Shown: positions 5,937 to 8,307 of the stretch, piece by piece | Position numbering within the stretch: the first letter of the stretch is position 1 | Layout: every line of letters starts with the position of its first letter | Assembly (NCBI GenBank): GCA_017546745.1 | Contig: JAFYRZ010000193.1 | Span: forward strand, 1 to 8,307 | Source: Clostridia bacterium | GTDB taxonomy: Bacteria; Bacillota_A; Clostridia; Oscillospirales; CAG-272 | Length of the DNA: 8,307 nucleotides | Reading direction: 5' to 3' | Made by a program: the position numbers and the translations under genes | Notes under the pieces: generated by a model | Told to the model about the DNA's origin: nothing | The model's input: only the letters and a program-made list of their open reading frames with translations | The model's database searches: none

Positions 5937-6374
5937 TCATAGTTGTTTTTTGCGCTTTGCGAGATTATACTCGCTCCTCGGGTTAACGAACTCGCGCCAG
6001 TTAAGGCTGCCCTGGTCAAGCGCGGTGACAAGCACCTCCGCCGTCGCGATGTTAGTAGCGAGGGGGATATTATAAACGTCGCAGAAGCGAAGCAGATTCA
6101 TCTCCGCCTCATATTCCTGCTTCAAGGGATCCGTGCTTCTGAAATAGAAAACGACGTCGATCTCGTCAAAGGTAACTCTTGAGGCTATCTGCTCAACTCC
6201 GCCGGTATCGCCCGAAAGATAGGTCTCTATCTCAAGGCCGGTGACCTCGGAAATGTAAGAGCCGGTTGTATATGTTGCACACAGGTGATGACGCCCGAGA
6301 ATTCCGCCGTATGCTATGCAGAACTGAGCCATCAATTCTTTTTTGTTGTCGTCGGCAATGATTGCGATCTCCAT
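5937..6374 (-). CDS. Methylglyoxal synthase family protein with substituted active site
   Basis: Methylglyoxal synthase converts dihydroxyacetone phosphate to methylglyoxal and phosphate. This 145-residue cytosolic protein is plainly of that family: MEIAIIADDNKKELMAQF, ATYTTG, LSGDTGGVEQI, LLRFCDVYNIPLATNIATAEVL, and the WREFVNP end follow the B. subtilis and E. coli enzymes without gaps. Yet the catalytic positions (E. coli numbering) are changed: His19 is Asp8, Asp71 is Val60 (GGVEQ instead of GGDQQ), and the DPLxxxPHxPD segment with Asp91, His98 and Asp101 reads STDPLKQEYEA. TTG and SG of the phosphate pocket, and a Lys near the start, remain. I infer a ligand-binding pseudoenzyme, like the MGS domain that binds effectors in carbamoyl phosphate synthetase. 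The start at 6374 is preferred over the in-frame ATG 6392, because AAGGA precedes it by 8 nt. It is divergent from pfkA. Confidence 0.85.
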   Translation of the reverse strand: MEIAIIADDNKKELMAQFCIAYGGILGRHHLCATYTTGSYISEVTGLEIETYLSGDTGGVEQIASRVTFDEIDVVFYFRSTDPLKQEYEAEMNLLRFCDVYNIPLATNIATAEVLVTALDQGSLNWREFVNPRSEYNLAKRKKQL

Positions 6375-6382
6375 CTTTGTTT

Positions 6383-6387
6383 TCCTT
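6383..6387 (-). promoter_or_regulatory. Ribosome binding site setting the MGS-like start
   Basis: AAGGA on the minus strand, 8 nt before ATG 6374. It lies inside the longer open frame that begins at 6392; that earlier ATG has no recognisable binding site. MEIAIIA is also the family's normal N-terminus. Confidence 0.6.
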
Positions 6388-6400
6388 TTCATTATTATTT

Positions 6401-6413
6401 CGCGCTCGCGCGC
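6401..6413 (-). other. GC hairpin at the 5' end of the MGS-like transcript
   Basis: GCGC arms pair around a GCGA tetraloop (GNRA type) on the minus strand, beginning about 6 nt after the predicted transcription start near 6419. It may protect the messenger's 5' end. guaB has a comparable small GC hairpin in its leader. Confidence 0.35.
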
Positions 6414-6425
6414 TTCTTAACGTAT

Positions 6426-6454
6426 ATTATAACACGCGCACACAGGTTTGTCAA
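6426..6454 (-). promoter_or_regulatory. Perfect-consensus sigma-A promoter of the MGS-like gene
   Basis: TTGACA (6454-6449), a 17-nt spacer and TATAAT (6431-6426) match the sigma-A consensus at all twelve positions. The spacer contains a 13-nt alternating pyrimidine-purine tract (TGTGTGCGCGTGT, 6444-6432). Predicted start is near 6419, leaving a leader of about 45 nt to ATG 6374. Such a strong core promoter suggests high expression unless a repressor acts on it. Confidence 0.88.
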
Positions 6455-6668
6455 TCAAATTATAATAATTTTACAAATTTAAGGCGCGCCCGCGGTTAAA
6501 ATTTACGCTTATTTCACAAGAGTATAAAAAAATATTAGTTTTTTTAAAAAAAGGGATTGATAATTTTAAAGTTTTATTGTATAATAAACTCTGAATTATT
6601 TTAAAACGTGTTAAAAATTTCATTTATATACAGAAAATTCAGTTATATCAGGCAAAAGGAAAGAAAAA
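6455..6668. other. Divergent intergenic region between the MGS-like gene and pfkA
   Basis: This stretch has no gene. It contains a short GC-rich patch with GGCGCGCC and CCGCGG (about 6483-6495), then becomes very AT-rich. T7A7 at 6539-6552 is a 14-bp palindrome directly upstream of the pfkA promoter and could act as an UP element or a bent-DNA segment. The pfkA promoter lies at 6557-6585, and its leader of about 75 nt runs to the start codon. I see no riboswitch fold and no tRNA. Confidence 0.6.
6557..6585 (+). promoter_or_regulatory. Sigma-A promoter of pfkA
   Basis: TTGATA (6557-6562), a 17-nt AT-rich spacer and TATAAT (6580-6585) differ from consensus at one position. Predicted start is near 6592, giving a leader of about 75 nt before the pfkA ATG. 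Confidence 0.8.
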
Positions 6669-7733
6669 ATGAAGAAATTCAGAAGAATCGGCGTTCTCAC
6701 CTCGGGTGGTGACGCGCCCGGAATGAACGCGGCTATCAGAGCCGTTACCCGTACCGCTATCGCAAACGGCGTTGAGGTAATAGGAATAAGAAAGGGATAC
6801 TCCGGACTTATTAAGGGTGACCTCCGTCCCCTCGGGCTTCGCGACGTATCTAATATAATCAACCGCGGCGGAACGTTTCTTTATTCCGACCGCTGTCCCG
6901 AGTTCCAGGCCGAGGAGGGTATGGCAAAGGCTATCGAGACCTGCCGCGAAAACCAGATCGACGGTATAGTTGCCATCGGCGGTGACGGAACGTTTCGCGG
7001 TGCTACCGACCTTACCAACAGAGGTATCCCCTGCGTTGGTATCCCCGGCACTATCGATAACGACGTTTCCTCTACCGATAACACCATCGGCTACGATACC
7101 GCTATGAACACCGTCATCGACATTATCGATAAGCTTCGCGACACCTGTGAGTCCCACGCGCGCTGTAACGTCGTTGAGGTTCTGGGCCGCGGCGCGGGTG
7201 ATATCGCGCTTAATACCGCTATCGCATCCGGCGCTACCGCATCGGTAATTCCCGAGTTTCCTCACGATGACGAGGCTATCTGCGAGGGCATCAAGGAGGC
7301 GAGAGCGCTCGGTAAGAGAAACTTTATCGTTGTTGTTTCCGAGGGTCTTGGCTCTGACTACGCGCCCGAGCTTGCAGAGAAGATCGAGAACACCACCGGC
7401 GTTGAGACGAAGTTCGCAAGGCTTGCGCACATCGTTCGCGGCGGTAACCCCACTCTTAAGGATAGAGTTCTTGCTTCCGAGATGGGTGTTTTCGCGGTAA
7501 ACCAGCTCCTCGAGGGTAACTCGAATATCGTAATCTGCGAGAGAAACGGAAAGATCGTTTCCTGCGATATCAACTACGCTCTTATGCTTGACAGAATGTA
7601 TAAGGGTAAGCTTAAGGACGGCGACCTTGACGCATTTGACGAGGAAACCATCGCAAAAATGCGCGCCGAGGTTGAGGAAAAGCGCGAGTTTATGGCTTGG
7701 CGCAAGAACGTTGACGAGCTTGTAAATCTTTAA
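6669..7733 (+). CDS. pfkA: ATP-dependent 6-phosphofructokinase
   Basis: This cytosolic enzyme phosphorylates fructose 6-phosphate to fructose 1,6-bisphosphate, the committing step of glycolysis. The protein of 354 residues starts at ATG 6669, 8 nt after AGGA. Motifs in order: GVLTSGGDAPGMNAAIR (8-24), NRGGTFL (65-71), VAIGGDGTFRGA (101-112), GIPGTIDND (124-132) with the catalytic Asp130, EVLGRGAGD (170-178) for substrate binding, and HIVRGGNP (254-261). GGDG rather than GGDD, and PGTIDND rather than PKTIDND, indicate ATP rather than pyrophosphate as phosphate donor. The C-terminus runs about 34 residues past the 320-residue E. coli enzyme and is charged (EEKREFMAWRKN), of unknown role. It has its own promoter and a downstream hairpin, and is divergent from the MGS-like gene. 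Confidence 0.97.
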   Translation: MKKFRRIGVLTSGGDAPGMNAAIRAVTRTAIANGVEVIGIRKGYSGLIKGDLRPLGLRDVSNIINRGGTFLYSDRCPEFQAEEGMAKAIETCRENQIDGIVAIGGDGTFRGATDLTNRGIPCVGIPGTIDNDVSSTDNTIGYDTAMNTVIDIIDKLRDTCESHARCNVVEVLGRGAGDIALNTAIASGATASVIPEFPHDDEAICEGIKEARALGKRNFIVVVSEGLGSDYAPELAEKIENTTGVETKFARLAHIVRGGNPTLKDRVLASEMGVFAVNQLLEGNSNIVICERNGKIVSCDINYALMLDRMYKGKLKDGDLDAFDEETIAKMRAEVEEKREFMAWRKNVDELVNL

Positions 7734-7748
7734 TTTTAATAAAATTTT

Positions 7749-7790
7749 ACGCCGTTTTGTAAACCTTGCTTTCCAAAACGGCGTGTTTTG
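7749..7790 (+). terminator. Rho-independent terminator after pfkA
   Basis: Arms ACGCCGTTTTG (7749-7759) and CAAAACGGCGT (7774-7784) pair perfectly over 11 bp around a 14-nt loop, followed by GTTTTG. The T-run is short, so termination may be partial. The next gene's AAGGAG site begins 4 nt later, so that gene may depend on read-through from pfkA. Confidence 0.75.
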
Positions 7791-7807
7791 ACAAAGGAGA
7801 TATAGTT

Positions 7808-8307
7808 ATGTCATACCATAGAACGGTAAGAATGAGATTTCCCGGCTTTCTCGAAAAGGCGGTTACCTTAAGCTACGACGACGGGCGGAGCTTTGACAAA
7901 AGGCTTATCGAGATAATGTCAAAAAACGGCATCAAGGGTACGTTTAACCTTAACTCTAACAACTACCTCACAGGTTCCTTCCCGATAAAGGCGGAGGAAT
8001 TAAAGGAGATATATCTTGACACGGGTAACGAGATCGCCGTACACGGCGTTGACCACCTCTCTCTTGCCCTGACCGACCCCGGTGAGGCGACCCACTCTAT
8101 CGTTGCCGACAGAGAGAATTTTGAGCGCTTTACCGGCAGGATCATCAAGGGTATGGCGTATGCAAACGGCTCCGTTTCCGACGAGACTGTAACGATGTTG
8201 AAAATGTGCGGCATAAAGTACGCGAGGACCACCGTTTCAACCGAAAAGTTTGATATGCCGACCGATTGGTTAAGGCTTCCCGCGACCTGTCACCACAACA
8301 ACCCCCG
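7808..8307 (+). CDS. Polysaccharide deacetylase family protein, 3' end cut off
   Basis: 166 codons are visible and the frame is open at the window edge. The start at ATG 7808 has AAGGAG (7794-7799) 8 nt upstream. The NodB-type metal site is recognisable: LSYDDG (Asp24, Asp25) as motif 1, with Asp25 a metal ligand, and HGVDH (His79, His83) as motif 2. Sequence around GTFNLNS (44-50) and GMAYANGS (115-122) fits the strands between motifs. Family members remove N-acetyl or related groups from carbohydrates using a divalent metal. No signal peptide or membrane helix precedes the domain, so a cytosolic substrate is possible. The remaining catalytic motifs would lie beyond the edge or around PATCHHNNP at the end of the visible part. 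The specific substrate cannot be told. It has no clear promoter of its own and sits 18 nt after the pfkA terminator. Confidence 0.83.
   Translation, partial: MSYHRTVRMRFPGFLEKAVTLSYDDGRSFDKRLIEIMSKNGIKGTFNLNSNNYLTGSFPIKAEELKEIYLDTGNEIAVHGVDHLSLALTDPGEATHSIVADRENFERFTGRIIKGMAYANGSVSDETVTMLKMCGIKYARTTVSTEKFDMPTDWLRLPATCHHNNP

Noticed and set aside
5964..5992. TATAAT on the minus strand near the end of the MGS-like gene as a promoter for the DUF1934-holA operon
   Set aside because: The -10 is perfect, but at 16-18 nt spacing the -35 region has no likeness to TTGACA and no extended TGn is present. Possible but not supported enough to annotate.
6374..6392. Upstream in-frame ATG giving a 151-residue MGS-like protein
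   Set aside because: No ribosome binding site precedes 6392, whereas 6374 has AAGGA at 8 nt and gives the family's usual N-terminus.
7788..7816. TTGACA before the deacetylase gene as a promoter
   Set aside because: A -10 box at normal spacing would fall inside the coding sequence, and the bases there (TCATAC) do not fit. The TTGACA arises from the terminator's T-run.

Overview
The window carries eight genes on about 8.3 kb, nearly all coding. Six lie on the minus strand (positions 1-6374) and two on the plus strand (6669 to the right edge), split by a divergent AT-rich intergenic region. Near-consensus sigma-A promoters, AGGAG-type ribosome binding sites, lipoproteins with the usual lipobox, a YwiB-type DUF1934 protein, and PfkA and methylglyoxal-synthase-type sequences all point to a Firmicute. 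It is most likely an anaerobic, probably uncultured, gut-type member of the Clostridia; this placement is inference from gene content and style. Nothing indicates a phage, plasmid or transposon. No tRNA, rRNA or CRISPR array was seen.

Layout, read in the direction of minus-strand transcription from the centre leftwards. First comes an MGS-fold protein (5937-6374) behind a perfect TTGACA-N17-TATAAT promoter. It is clearly a methylglyoxal synthase relative, but its catalytic residues are replaced. A perfect 13-bp hairpin follows. Then come DUF1934 (5448-5882), holA for the DNA polymerase III delta subunit (4404-5444), and three consecutive cyclophilin-type peptidyl-prolyl isomerase genes (4383-3154, 3124-2006, 1993-1187). 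Gaps inside this cluster are only 3-29 nt, so it reads as one operon. The first two isomerases are lipoproteins with a shared extra N-terminal domain; the third is anchored by one membrane helix. At the left edge is guaB (1-1085, 3' end cut off), with its own promoter whose spacer is a perfect CG-rich palindrome.

Rightwards from the centre are pfkA (6669-7733), with its own TTGATA-N17-TATAAT promoter and a downstream hairpin, and the start of a polysaccharide-deacetylase-family gene (7808 to the edge).

Functional picture: guaB makes XMP for guanine nucleotides, holA loads the replication clamp, pfkA commits glycolytic flux, and the cyclophilins probably help fold exported proteins. The points most worth following up are the apparently dead MGS-fold protein divergent from pfkA, the triple cyclophilin array with a domain I do not recognise, the A9 slippery run in holA whose -1 frame reads Glu-stop as in dnaX, and the alternating purine-pyrimidine spacers of two strong promoters.
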